A DNA stretch of 64,000 bases from Epiperipatus broadwayi. Its lineage: Eukaryota; Onychophora; Udeonychophora; Euonychophora; Peripatidae. A model generated the notes under the pieces. That model was not told the DNA's origin and did no database searches. It was given only the letters and a program-made list of their open reading frames with translations. A program made the translations under genes and the position numbers. The stretch covers positions 1,325,853 through 1,389,852 of the forward strand of contig JAQFVV010000257.1 in assembly GCA_028023455.1 (NCBI GenBank). Direction: 5' to 3'. Shown in pieces: positions 50,983 to 63,401 of this stretch. Every line of letters begins with the position of its first letter. Positions within the stretch are counted from its first letter, which is position 1.

Positions 50983-53289
50983 TCACAAATTTTTGTAGTC
51001 TTGTAGATGTTAACATCAAACTATAATAGGAATTCATTTGGGTAATAATCTAAATAAAACTATAGCTCTGATGTTACAATGAAAAACTGAAAAGGGCATC
51101 TGAAACATTTGTTCTAGAAATAATAATATTTATCTGGCTTATGCTAAACAAAAAGTAATCCATATTTACCATAATTCTCTAAATATAATAAGAATAATAA
51201 ATCAACATAGATCTTTAGTATAACAATTCTGATTTTTAGAGGTAACTTTATGTATGTCCTCAAAGATGTGTATATATTAATTTAAAGATTTTACTGGCTT
51301 ACAAATGTAAATTATGAAATATAATCAGAATCCTTCTATATAATATTCTAGATATATTTTAACCTATAATCTAACAAGCAATAATCAATTAAAACTAGAA
51401 ATTCAAGTTGAAACTATGTTTTTATCAATAATATTATATCAGATCATATGGTTCAGTTTACATTTTATTTTTCCTAGATTATTACAAGAATAAATTTTCA
51501 TTATATTTTAGTATTTACATGTATTTGTAAGTAAAAATAACTTTCAGGAAGAATCATTTAAAATATTTTATTATTTTGCATGGTTGTTCTCAAAAGTCTC
51601 TGAATTTTAACAATATTTTATCCATGAAAATCTAGTCATGATCAAATTTGAATAATAATTTTGTGATGCACTTCCTATATTGTTTAGCAGGAATAAAGTA
51701 AAGCTAGAATAATTTATAAAATAATGTAGCCCTAAGTAAACTTTTTGTAAATCAACTCTTTAAGCATGCAGACTAATAAGATGAAACATTGTATACATAC
51801 ACAAACATAACGTATATTCATATATGAATGTGTGTAAAAGAGTGGAACTTTATAAACATTATATCAGTAATAAAATTTAATAAAAGCATTTTTTAATAGT
51901 ACAATAAATAAAATCTCATTTTATTTAAATTATTTTAATTGCCTGACTTATTTTAAATAAACATTTTTTTTATTTTTTATTTAAGTTAAATATAGTTTCG
52001 TTCATTCTTTCAATAAAGACAAAAGAATCTAGTCATCGTAAATCGTAATTTCATTTTAATTAAATGGTATTTCAAAAATGTTTTACTGAATAAGACTCAC
52101 TAAATTACAGATAGAAGTTTTTAGTAAACCGTCTTGTTTAAACAGAAATTTAATATTATCTTTAAAAAAGGTATTTTTAGTTTTTCAAGATAAAAACTTA
52201 ATGTTTTTTTTTTTTTAGTTAAAGTTTAAACTAGGGAAAATGGATGTTGTTTTTCTTTTTCTTTTGAAATTTATATTATTAAAATTCTTTACATTTTAAA
52301 ATTAAAATTGTTTGCTAATGAATATACTATACACAATCAGTAGAATGTTTTTTGCATTATAGTATGAACAATTATGAGAACGTGTATATTTCATATAGTG
52401 CAGTGATTATAATTTTGGGTTAATGATGTTTATAAAAACAAATTGAGAATTCATTTCGAAGTTGATTATTTTAGAGATGATTATTTGAATAATAAGTCAC
52501 TGACTAAAGAAATAATGGATTACTAGATTTGGATAGAATTTATAATAATTGGAAAAATTCTAAAATTTATAGAATTCAATTACTAATGAAATGATTTTTA
52601 TGAATATAATTATGATTGCAGGAAATATGAGTAAAATTTATTAAGGAGGGGTAATATTTTTGCATGTATTTATTAGAAAGATATATTATAATTTGTAAGA
52701 AGAGATGCTAAAGTATAAAAAAATTCTATTTTTTGTGATGTGTTTAGTTATTTATATTTTTGGCATTTGAAATTTATTCATTTTTAGTTCTTTTATATTG
52801 GCACACCAATTTTTATTTTATTTAAGAATAATTGCCCCAAACAATTTTTTAAATACACATGGTATGCCAATAATGAAAGAGAACATAGTCCATCACAATG
52901 TTATTTTTAATATACAATAATTTAAAAAGATAATAATCAGATCATATATATAATGATATTATTAATAAATTTAAAGCAAAATTTTTTAAGAAATGTTTAT
53001 GAAACTCATTGTTTTAAATTAAAATCAATATTATAGTAGAAATTATTTAAACATAATATTCATCAAGGTTTCAGTGATATTCAAGAAACAAAGCAAATAT
53101 TTCATTAGTAATAAATGGGAAAAAAGCAGATATTGTGTTACAAGTGAAAGGATTAATTTCTGCCAATAATTAACAGCTATATTAACTTAAAATAAATTTA
53201 TAAGATAGATTGACTATTTAGAAAAGAAATCTTTACAAATGATTTTTTATATATAAATTCTATAAAATAAACATTTTTAGTGCAAAGAT
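50983..53289. other. A+T-rich non-coding interval
   Basis: These 2.3 kb have no open frame of interest. I see homopolymers and short TA tracts only, with no structured repeat. Confidence 0.5.
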
Positions 53290-53551
53290 GTTATTGAAAG
53301 AGGCAAAACTCTCCATACAATAGTGCCATTCAGTCCAAGTCAGAGTAATCAATGACTTCCAGAAAGTCTTGTGCATAAATCCCCTATCTAGTGCCTACTC
53401 ATACAATATCTCCAGGCTAGTTTCTAGCTTGTGGTTTTCATCAGTGAGGATCTAGATAGGGATTTTATGCACAACCTCTTGGCATCCATTGATTACTCTT
53501 CTTTGCACTGAGTGGCACTATTGTATGGGGAGTTTTGCCTGTTTTAATAAC
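53290..53551. repeat. 262-bp foldback repeat (MITE-like)
   Basis: Arms of about 95 bp (53290-53388 and 53457-53551) are imperfect reverse complements: AGGCAAAACTCTCCATACAA at the left pairs with a block ending GGGAGTTTTGCCT at the right. The loop of about 70 bases contains TCTCCAGGCTAGTTTCTAGC and TTTTCATCAGTGAGGA. No protein is encoded. Such structures arise from non-autonomous DNA elements or from inverted insertion of a retroelement fragment. Confidence 0.88.
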
Positions 53552-54044
53552 AGTTATGAGCAAGCACAAGAAATGGTGATCATGTGATGTTTATTGGTTT
53601 TTCAAAGATAATATTGTTTTCAGTCTTTTGTTATCATAATTGCTCTAGTCATTCATTATTTCTTTGATTCAAATGATGTTTTCATAGTAACACTGATTTT
53701 ATAATATATCATATAAAACTAAATCATCCATGCACTTTACTTGTTGAAGATTTTAAAACAGAGAATAAATTAAAAATGGCTTATCTTGTTTATATTAATT
53801 ATTATTTTTTTTTTTTTTAAATATGAGTCATTAAATGTTTTGCCTTTACTCTTGAGCCAGCTGATGTTTTTTTTTTTTTTTTTTTTAAAAAATTAACAGT
53901 AAGAAATCATTGTAAAAAATGAATGCCTTACTTCTACATATGAGAAGTAAAGGAATCATTCATATTCACTAAAGCTTATTCAAAGCAACCTATACAATTT
54001 TATTAGTTGAATTTATGCTTGGAATAATTGTCATTCATTTAACT

Positions 54045-54080
<36 letters not shown>

Positions 54081-54092
54081 ATAACAATATAG

Positions 54093-54132
<40 letters not shown>

Positions 54133-56291
54133 CTTATTGTTTTTTTTTTAAATCAATGATATGGAAATTATAGAAAAGCAAATTGTGAATATTATTTATA
54201 TAAATCTGAAAATGTTCTTTTATAGAATAACATAAAGTATATCATTAACTGGCTGTGATAATTATGTTGGAGATTTATCATCCTGTAAATTATTGAAAGG
54301 TTTTCTTTTCTTATTTTTTATTTGGGATTTAGAATTAATATTTTATCAGCTATTTGTAATGGTTACACAACATTTGTTTGTAAATAAGGATATTTTATTA
54401 ATAAATTATAATCATGCAACATCATATGAATGCTTATTATTAGTTATGATAAATGTATACCTTGAGCTGAATAGATGATAGTAGTAAATAAAATGTTTTT
54501 TTTTTGTTTACCATTTTTATACTAAAATGAAAACATTAAATAATGTTTTTTTTTTTTTTAAAAAAATCCAAAATGTGGTCTTAAAAGTCTTAATTGAGTA
54601 TAATTGTCTTTTATTAAAAAACAATTAAGAAAAAGTAAACATGGAAATAATGCTTTTTATCTAGTGAAACTTCCCTAGAAATTCATTTTTTTTTCTAATT
54701 TCCCTAATCTTTTACTTTACTAAACAAAATTCCAGTCCAATGAAAGAAAAATTAATGGAATTTGATGTAATTTCAAAGCAGAAGTTGTTTAAATTCATTT
54801 ATTTACTTATTTATTGGGAATTTATAATAATCAAAGGGGTCTTTTATTTAAAAATTCAAAGTTTAATATTATTTATAGGTGTAAATATGGGAATGAAATT
54901 AAATATGATACTTGGTTTACTATGCTACAATTGATGTTTATAATTTAATAGTATACAGTAATATAAAAAGATTTCTCCAATAAAAGTTTAATTGCACCTT
55001 AGAATGAGAAAATTTGAACATTCACATTTTTTTTTACAATCATAATTTCTATGTCTGTATTAAACAATGAAAAATAAGAAACAGATGAGTTAAAAAGAAA
55101 TCTACTAATACCTATCCAAGCTTTTAGCAATAATTACTAATATAATAAGATAAACAATGAGTATAATCTATTAACTCACAATAGACTCTTGGTCAAAGTA
55201 ACAAAATAAAATATTAAGTTAATTATCTACAATTTATAGGTTTTACAACAAATATATCTAATCAAATAAATAATAATATCAAATTCCTTACTCATAGGCC
55301 TATATTTTTTATATTAAGCTGAGATTTAAACAAAGAGATTTAAGCAAGGAGATTTAAACCCTGGTTACAATGTAAAAATGTTGTTTATCTTCATGGTATA
55401 ATGTTCTGTCCAGCTGATTTCTTCTAGTGGAGCAAGAATAGTTTAGGTCTATTTAGAGTTCATTATGAAGGTTTTTGATTTCCACTTATCTTGTTGGGAG
55501 TACAAAGGCAGTCTTTAGAATTAGTTTTGGACTAGGCTTTTAGGTCATGTTCATGATGTTACAATTGTGGAGCTCCAGGGGCCACTTTGTAAAGTTTTAG
55601 CATGACATACTTTTAATATGATTCTTCAAGGTGGGTAGTTTTTGCATTATGACTGGATAGTAGCAATCAACAGAATTAATCACAGTTTCTTTTGCAGTTA
55701 GTAATCAGCAATTAGAAAACAGCAATTCAATCTTCTCATAGTGGTCTGGACATTGCAGTTCACAGCAAAATTAATTTTTGCTTTACATAACTTCACTACA
55801 CAATTAGAAAATATAAAAATCTATAGGTCAGCAGTCAGCCATTAGTGAATATACTAGTTATAATAAAACCCAATCAAAACATGGAGATTTTATATGAAAT
55901 TGTTATCTCCTGCCTAATCTTGATGACAAATTTAACCAGGGCTATTTTTATCTCCTGTGTAATCTTGATGAAAAACAAAATCTAACAATGACTCTTTTTT
56001 CAAACAATTAATTCTAAGTAAATGAGAACATAAGTCTCAGCTTTTAAAATAGATTAAAACCAATATGCAAAAGAAAATAATTATCTTAATTAAAAGTCTT
56101 TACAAATTAAAATTATATAATTTGGAAAATATGATTGAGTATGTGAGCTATAACATGTACTGTTAGTAAAATGAAAAAAATAACAAAATACAAAAATTTT
56201 AAATACAATTTTTCTTTTAAAATCCGTATAACATACATTTTGGTTTTGATTGTTCGATAGTTTCTTTTGAAATGAATAAATCATTTGGTTC
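53552..56291. other. A+T-rich non-coding interval with (TA)n
   Basis: Contains a (TA)n double tract at 54047-54128 split by GTAATAACAATATAGC. The part at 55320-55980 is somewhat richer in G+C and might be an unrecognised dispersed repeat, with no coding signal. The open frames at 54293 and 54740 (about 60 codons) look like chance. Confidence 0.45.
54047..54128. repeat. (TA)n tract, two blocks
   Basis: Two AT-dinucleotide blocks separated by about 25 bp of near-palindromic sequence; the whole can form a long hairpin. Confidence 0.93.
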
Positions 56292-56320
56292 AATATATAT
56301 ATATATATATATATATATTG

Positions 56321-56384
<64 letters not shown>
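56292..56384. repeat. (TA)n tract with one interruption
   Basis: An AT-dinucleotide array interrupted once by TTGATATAA at about 56319. Confidence 0.95.
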
Positions 56385-56390
<6 letters not shown>

Positions 56391-57717
56391 TATTGCTAGT
56401 AAGTATTTAGGATTAATTAACATTTTCATCCACCATAAGAAGAGCAGGTAATATGTTTTCTTTATTCAAACTAATGTGGTAGTGAATATATTATACTAAA
56501 GATAGGTTGTTTCTTTAATATCATAGCTTTTAGATAATATTTTGAGTTGATATATTGGATATGAGTTTCTGTTCTTTTATATCCCTCATATTTTATTAAT
56601 GTATTTTATTGTATTTTAGTGTGTACATGTTTATAGCAAATAAAATGATATTCTGTCTATATATTTCAAGAATACTTATTATAATATTGCTAAGTTTAAT
56701 AGATGATAATTATTCCATGGTTATAGATCAAGAAGAATGTTTATTTGAGAACTTAATGTTGAATAAATGGGCCATTTGAATATTGTACCTATTTAGTGAA
56801 AGATAAATATCCCCTAAATAGGGATTAATAATATGTGATACCATTATAATGGTTTATTATGAGTATGAAGAATATTGGGTTTTATAAAACATTAATCCTT
56901 GTTTATTTCATAAAACTTAAAATACTTAGGACATCTTAGAAATCTTACTACTGACAAACTTCTTTATTGATTTGTGCATTTGTGTAAGCAACATTGTCTG
57001 TTACACATCAATGCATCTATCTGCAATCTTTTATTTAACAACACTTTTTATAAAGGACTTTAAACATTGGAGAAATATTAATCTTGATATTTTATATAGT
57101 TTATTTATTCTATTTTATTCACTATGTTTTGATTATTTAAATAAAGTCTTTGCATGTTGTTCACATGTTAAATTTTATTCACATGTTCATATTATTATAG
57201 TTATAGCAGTATAATTTTATTAATAAAAATTTTCATTATACTCTAGTCCAATTTTTATAAGTGAATATTATTTACATTAAAACTGCCTTATAGCTCATTG
57301 GCACTATTGTCACAGCTCTATTTATATGCCAAAATATGTGCTGGATATCAAAATTCCCATTTGTATTCATCTATATTTTGAAAAACTTGATAGTTAAATG
57401 TCTTATATTATCAGAACAGTATTATAAGTAATATGTAGATAAATATTATTTGGATACTTATAATGTTTTGCTAGCCAAACATATCCAGTTTTATTGTTAC
57501 TGATTAAAAATTTATTTGCATGTAATATATAATAAATGCTGAATAAACCCTGAGATTGAAAATAAATATTAATGTTCATAGGTAATAGTGCAGTAGTGGA
57601 TGTTATTTATGGGAAAGGTATTTTTTTTCTTATTGATTGTATTACTATTTTGAAAGGTAAAGCTAAGTGTTAGACAATCAGTGCTTAGTGATTTGTGGGA
57701 AATTACATTAATATATA
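56385..57717. other. A+T-rich non-coding interval
   Basis: No supported feature. The plus frame 56972-57214 (80 codons) has no domain or homologue that I recognise. Confidence 0.45.
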
Positions 57718-57783
57718 TATATATATATCACAATGATGGCATTACAAAACCATATATATATATATATATATATACACACAAAC

Positions 57784-57814
<31 letters not shown>

Positions 57815-57835
57815 AACATATATATACACACAAAC
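57718..57835. repeat. TA/CA microsatellite containing a 25-bp motif shared with 63503
   Basis: (TA)n blocks alternate with ACACACAAACA units. Embedded is CACAATGATGGCATTACAAA followed by ACCAT, which occurs again at about 63503-63527, also next to a TA tract. The shared motif suggests a fragment of one dispersed element. Confidence 0.8.
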
Positions 57836-58062
57836 ATAACCATACATTCATGAAGGAATGAACACATTTTTTTTTATTAAATGTAAAATAAAATATATAC
57901 ATATATATATATACATGAATGTAGATTTTAAATCATGACGTGACAAAATAAAAAAAAGAATATTTAACATTAAATTCTAGTAACCATGTTTCTTTTGTTT
58001 AAAAGAGAAAAAAAAGAGTAAACCTTTGTTGATTTTGGGAACGTGGAAAAATATCTAAGCAA
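57800..58062 (+). repeat. Left arm of a long-range inverted repeat
   Basis: The stretch from ACACAAACATAACCATACAT to GGGAACGTGGAAAAATATCT (ending at 58062) is matched in reverse complement at 59850-60108. Matched landmarks include TTCATGAAGGAATGAACACA and AATCATGACGTGACAAAAT. Confidence 0.9.
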
Positions 58063-59768
58063 CAGATTTTTTTTTTTAGTTGTTGTTGGTTTTTCTTGTT
58101 CAACTGAAGTGCATGAAAGTAAAGTTGTAAAGAATATTTTAATTATTATATTAGTTATTAGGATTTCCTTTCTTTATTAATATTAAACTATTTAATATTT
58201 GGAATTTTATTATTGATAAGTGTAAAATGTTTTAAAAAGAAAAAAAAAACATTATTTAATTGATGAACTTTCGTTCATTCAAATAAATGCTAAGAGCATC
58301 ATAGTTATTTAACATTGTTAAAAAATATAATTGCTATCAAATGTTTCTGGGATAAAATAAAATCAACTAATGATGAAATAGAACTTTATTAACATTATTT
58401 TAAAAGTAAAATCTTTATCATGCGTTTCATACATATATAAATAAAACTGCATAGAAATAGCGTTCGCCTTATAATATAACATAAGCTTTAAAAAAGGATT
58501 CATATTTAATAATTTATATTGTGTAAATAAAATCTAACAATGCACTTTTGCTAATTGAGTGTCAGGGGATTTTTCTATCCTCTTGGAGTCGTTGACGTGT
58601 GATGGAGGATCATATTTATTGGCATATATTGCTTAAATCAATGTGGAAAGATCTTGTTATGGAATGGAAATGCATGGCTTTAAACTCAAACGCCGAGGAA
58701 TTCAATTTCATTATGGGAATTGTAATGCTTAGAACGTCAACATGATTTAATATACATGAAGGAAAGAAAGACATTATCTGCTAAGAATACAGAAGCTGCT
58801 CTTGAAAATTTAATGTGCTATTGTTTTAAGGAATTTCAAAATTTCATTATATTTTATGTTTCAAATATTTTTTTTTTTTAAATGTATACTGAGAGTTGGG
58901 TTGTGAATTTTTCTCACTCTTATATTCAAGTGTAGCAAACATTTTTTTTTTAAAAAAACAAAAGAACCCATTTATTTAGATTTTTATAGGGTGAGAGAGA
59001 TGCACAACTCAAACTATACATCAATATATTATATATGTTTGTAAATAAAATATTATCATAATGGAAGGTTTAAACTAAATTGGACAATGACTGAAACAAA
59101 AGGTAAGATTTTAAATATTTACATTTAATAGATAATTAATACGATAAAATCAAATTAATTAATAAGTAAATATATATAATATTTTCTTAACTATACAAAA
59201 CACAAATTAGCAATTCATGGACATAACCTTGAGGTACATTTAAAGGACATAAACAGAATGATAATCGTACATTAGTAATATAATTTTATATTTTAAATAA
59301 TTAATACATTATTATAAATTATGCACTAAATTTTATAATTCTTATTTCAACCCATATTTTAATATTTAAATTACAGCTAGTCTTATTGTTGTAGAGATAA
59401 ATTAATGTTTTATAATAATCATGTATATATTCTGTTGATTTATAAATATTATAACTATAAGCATGATCTGTTAATAAATATTTATTGTTTGAAGTTAAAA
59501 CCTTTGTTTCTCTGGTCTCTAGATTGTCAAGCATCATTCATACTTCACTCACCAGAATAGCTATTATACATGCATACAGATTTTAATTTATTATTAGCAA
59601 TAGCCATTAAGGATCTATATAGAGGTCACATTATTGCCATCCTATTTAATTCCATCCTTGAGCAGAGTTGAAGGCAAATGTCTACACTGAGTTAGAACCC
59701 CGAGTAGTAATAGGACCTGTAAGTAGAGAAGGCTCTGGGTGTACTATCCTAAAAGGTTTTACAGTCCG
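58063..59768. other. Interval between inverted-repeat arms
   Basis: Mostly non-coding A+T-rich DNA. A weak imperfect inverted repeat with long T and A runs lies at about 58865-59025 (TGTATACTGAGAGTTGGG pairing with a block near 59000). From about 59600 the sequence is less A+T-rich and contains GGATCTATATAGAGG, a TATA-like spot, so 59600-59773 may be the end of an LTR. See the PBS entry that follows. Confidence 0.45.
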
Positions 59769-59777
59769 TTACATATT

Positions 59778-59805
59778 TTGGCAACCCAAACATTTGGGGC
59801 ATCAA
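59778..59805 (+). promoter_or_regulatory. Possible LTR end and primer-binding site, plus strand
   Basis: The sequence GTTACATATTTTGGCAACCC followed by AAACATTTGGGGC resembles the GTTACATATTTTGGCGC... boundary seen in reverse orientation near 63470-63490. Both look like degenerate forms of the TGGCGCCCAACGTGGGGC site that pairs with tRNA-Lys. This could mark the end of an LTR on the plus strand. No matching second LTR was found. Confidence 0.35.
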
Positions 59806-59849
59806 TTAATTAAATATCTTACACTGTAGATGCCCGGTACATTTTACAT

Positions 59850-60108
59850 TTGCTTAGATATTTTTCCACGTTCCCAAAATCAACAAAGGTTTACTCTTTT
59901 TTTTCTCTTTTAAACAAAAGAAACGTGGTTACTAGAATTTAATGTTAAATATTCTTTTTTTTATTTTGTCACGTCATGATTTAAAATCTACATTCATGTA
60001 TATATATGTGTATATGTATATATTTTATTTTACATTTAATAAAAAAAAAATGTGTTCATTCCTTCATGAATGTATGGTTATGTTTGTGTGTATATATATG
60101 TGTATATG
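59850..60108 (-). repeat. Right arm of a long-range inverted repeat
   Basis: Reverse complement of 57800-58062, with the CA/TA microsatellite part shortened. The outer sequences of the two arms do not match, so the repeat unit is about 260 bp. It may be two insertions of one small element in opposite orientation. Confidence 0.9.
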
Positions 60109-60883
60109 TCTCCAAATATCTAAAAAAAAATAGGTTTTAGAAGTTGGCTGCCTATTTAATCTTTATACATTTTATCCTAAAACATCAGTTACTTATTATT
60201 ATTTTTTTTATAAGAATTGGACATCACCTTACATTTCCCCTACCCTTAGAAGGTTAAAATTTAGACCATTGTCAAAATTTTAGCACCTAAACAAAGGTTT
60301 GGATGGTTATTGTGTTGGATAATTTTATTCTTTTTAAATAGGGAGAGTTCTAATGCTGTCGTACTTATTTTAATTTACCCATCAATATACATTTGCTTTT
60401 TTTTTATATTACCCATTTTTGATTAGATTCCTATCCTTATGTCTTTCATCTTAACATTGAATTACTGTCATCATTAACATTGTTTCTATTATCTTTTCTA
60501 GAATTACTAACTATATGATGGTTGAATAGTCTGAATTTAACTGGTTAAGTGTCTCTGTTCCAGAAGGCACATATTTGAGTTTGTCAGCCTATATCCTGCT
60601 CCCTAGGAGTCTTATTGGATTTTTATAAGGTCTGAACAAAATATGGGATTCCCACATTCTATGGGTCAATTCCCACATCTCAGCCAATTCTAAGATACCT
60701 CAATAAAATGTTTCAACATTAATTTGAGTGCATCCTCATCACATCTACCTACTCTAGCTATTTACTCATGAACAATGCTGTCTTTCTCATTACAATACAC
60801 TTGCATATACCCATTTACATTTTTTTTATAAACTTCACTTTCATCTACTTTAATCATGGTCATCTGTTTACAAATAACTATGT
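60109..60883. other. Non-coding interval downstream of the integrase ORF
   Basis: On the minus strand this follows the integrase C-terminal frame, so a 3' LTR would be expected here. I could not find a sequence that repeats upstream of the gag-like ORF, so no LTR is called. Confidence 0.4.
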
Positions 60884-61414
60884 TTATGTACATGGCAGTT
60901 CTTGACAACCACTGTATGGCTTTAATATCCGAGCATTATAAGTTCCTTTTATCTCTCCATCAATATTTAACCAAAATGCATTTGGGCCAGCTTGTTTCAC
61001 AATAGCATATGGTCCAGCATATTGTTGACAAAATTTATGATAAACATTATCCATTGGTTTACTTGGGCTATGTGTTTTCACAAAAACCTTGTCTCCAATC
61101 TTAAAGTGATGTCTGCTTTCCTTTCCCTTCTTATTTCTAAAATTGGATTTATTAATTAACTGTTGTCGAGCCATTTGAATTTTAGTTTCTATGTCATAGT
61201 GATGACATTCAATTGGAGGTTGGTATTTCACAAATAATGAAGGAATAGGTTGGTTAAAATGTAGTTGGATGGGTGCGAATCCAGTAGATTCATTTGCACC
61301 CCAATTTATGTAATTCACTACCCGTTCTGTCTGCTTCACCCACCCCCTATTATTTTTATAAGATTTAATAGTCAAAAGTAAACTTATCATTTTTTTATAT
61401 ACATATATATTCAT
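60884..61414 (-). pseudogene. Integrase C-terminal region of an LTR retrotransposon
   Basis: A 176-residue open frame. Residues 25-60 read VKQTERVVNYINWGANESTGFAP, the end of an integrase core (a W/N block and the STG.xP motif). Then follow IQLHFNQPIP, a basic linker, HHFKIGDKVFVKTHSPS and CQQYAGPYAIVKQAGPNAFW, the GPY-type chromodomain-adjacent module, ending with YNARILKPY. The DDE residues of the catalytic core are absent. The first ATG belongs to sequence across the deletion junction. Confidence 0.75.
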
Positions 61415-61511
61415 TTAACATTATTTACAGGGTTCAATCATTAAGAAAGTCCATTTTTTATGTTCCAGGATTGCAATCATGAAGTCTGTCCTTAATTTGT
61501 GCCTTTCTCTT

Positions 61512-62678
61512 TTAAGGACTTTCAATAAATGTGAAGGGACCTTCATAAGTGTTGCAAAGCTTATGGAATCTGGAATCTTTCTGTTTCTTTGTAGGGAGTA
61601 TAGTTGACTCCAGTAACATCTGGCAACTGTCTTTGACTTGGTCATCTTCCTGATTATGAAGAGACTTGTTGTGCCATAATACACATTCAAGATAAACAAG
61701 TGTATCGATTTCATTTGTCCTTTCAAAGTTGGCTTCAATAATGGGACAATTTTCTTTTGTGAAAAGCCTTTGAGCATATAATAGCCTTTCTTGGATTTTG
61801 CTACTATGTTCATGGAGCTTGTATTTAGAACAAACTTTATGTTCTGAACATTGGATGCTCACATTAACTTGTTCTGCTTGATCATCTAACATATTCATTC
61901 TCATACTCTTCATGGGAAGGATTGAATCAGTATCATCCCAAAATTTTTTTGGGATTGCTCCTTCCAACTTAAATTTGGTGGAATGATTTTCTATTATGTC
62001 TTCAAGTACTTGCTGAGTCCATGTAGCAGGACATTCATGTACAAGAAAAGTTTCCATAGTAACAGAATATTTAGTACTTCGATTGGATTCCAAAATAAAA
62101 CTAGATGTTTTTTTTATATCATTAATATCACAGCTCATACTATCTACTCTATTATTAATATCATAAGTTTTAGATTCTATCCTATCTATATTTTCTCTTG
62201 TGACTGGGCTTATATTAGAATCAGTTGCTATTTTTGCTTCCATTTTATCCATACATCTACTCATGTCAGCGTGCATGGCATCCATTCGACCAATCATATC
62301 AGCATGCATGGCATCTATCCAACTAATCATATTGCTTATATCAGCCTTGGTTGCCATATTATCCATTCGATCCAATAATGTCTGGAGCATCTGCATCATG
62401 GCTCCACTATTTTCTGTACCCTGTGTTAGTCCAATTCCAGGTGATTGAGCAGACTGTTCATTAGAGTCTCCTTGAATTTGAGATATCATTTGTTTTTCCT
62501 CTTGCATTGAGAAAGAATGCTCAGCTCCAACCATTGACCCCCCAGACATATTCATGTCTACTGATCCTACTTGTTCCATATTAGGATCATGTTCAGCTTC
62601 ATTGCCACTAACATCCTGTGGCTTTACATAAAATTCTTTACTCATACTTGACAAATATCTCCCACTTCTGAGAAACAT
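61512..62678 (-). CDS. Gag-like ORF with coiled-coil, C-terminal integrase-like tail
   Basis: A 388-residue open frame starting MFLRSGRYLSS. Residues about 95-200 contain heptad-like repeats (MDAMHADMIGRMDAMHADMS) and look like a coiled coil, in keeping with a multimerising Gag. No CCHC knuckle is seen. The last 25 residues (SRFHKLCNTYEGPFTFIESP) resemble the GPF/GPY block near the end of integrases, so the ORF may be a fusion of gag to a pol tail made by internal deletion. It is the only long open frame in the element besides the integrase tail. Function is inferred from position and composition only. Confidence 0.5.
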   Translation of the reverse strand: MFLRSGRYLSSMSKEFYVKPQDVSGNEAEHDPNMEQVGSVDMNMSGGSMVGAEHSFSMQEEKQMISQIQGDSNEQSAQSPGIGLTQGTENSGAMMQMLQTLLDRMDNMATKADISNMISWIDAMHADMIGRMDAMHADMSRCMDKMEAKIATDSNISPVTRENIDRIESKTYDINNRVDSMSCDINDIKKTSSFILESNRSTKYSVTMETFLVHECPATWTQQVLEDIIENHSTKFKLEGAIPKKFWDDTDSILPMKSMRMNMLDDQAEQVNVSIQCSEHKVCSKYKLHEHSSKIQERLLYAQRLFTKENCPIIEANFERTNEIDTLVYLECVLWHNKSLHNQEDDQVKDSCQMLLESTILPTKKQKDSRFHKLCNTYEGPFTFIESP

Positions 62679-63401
62679 ACAAAATAAACTAACACTTTTC
62701 TTTAAAATATCTACTCTATGGCAAAATTATTTCTTTTATATAATATTCTATAATATGTCATAGGATCTTCTACCAACTTGTGTCATCTCATGTGATTTTG
62801 GTTACCTTAAGTATTTTACATATCATTGGTATTAATGCTGGTTTTATATATTTTTCCCTTATCTGCTTCACTTGCCTACTCTTATTAGATTCTTGATCAT
62901 CTATTTAGTTTTGGTCTCTATTTATCAATTTATACCTTCACTCAGAGTTGTTTATTGACTAAATTAACTATACCACTAAGTTGCCACACCATTTAATCCA
63001 TAGGGTTATGTAATTTATAGTTTATTAACTGACTAACTAAAATATGATAAATCAGGTTATACTGAAATTATGGACAATTTCTCCTAAATTCAATTTATGT
63101 CACACTAAAAATATACAATAACATATGATAGACCCAACTTTTTAAAGCTCAACACATTGTGTATCACAATACAATAGACAAAACTTTTAACATGCAGTGA
63201 ATCTAAGTATTCAAGCTTACCACACTGCATGCCAAAATGTAACAGACTACCAACTAGAATGAATTTAATAATTGGCTATTATGAATGCGACATGATAATC
63301 AACTTTCATTAAGTCTATATATGCCAGTGTACAGGCTTCACTGTTAATGGTGTCAAAAATGTAACAGTATGTAGTTTGTATCTGTGGTGAACTTACATTT
63401 T
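62679..63401 (-). other. Leader between PBS-like repeats and gag-like ORF
   Basis: Non-coding on both strands. Near 63145-63175 and 63215-63250 there are weaker copies of the CxACAxTGxxxxxCAAAATxxAACAGAC pattern seen in the tandem repeats at 63402-63494, so the array was once longer. Confidence 0.45.

Noticed and set aside
54293-54934. Two short hydrophobic ORFs (61 and 64 codons)
   Set aside because: The hydrophobic look comes from T-rich composition; no start context, domain or conservation evidence.
61983-62448. Plus-strand frames of 131 and 82 codons opposite the gag-like ORF
   Set aside because: Antisense shadows of repetitive coiled-coil coding sequence.
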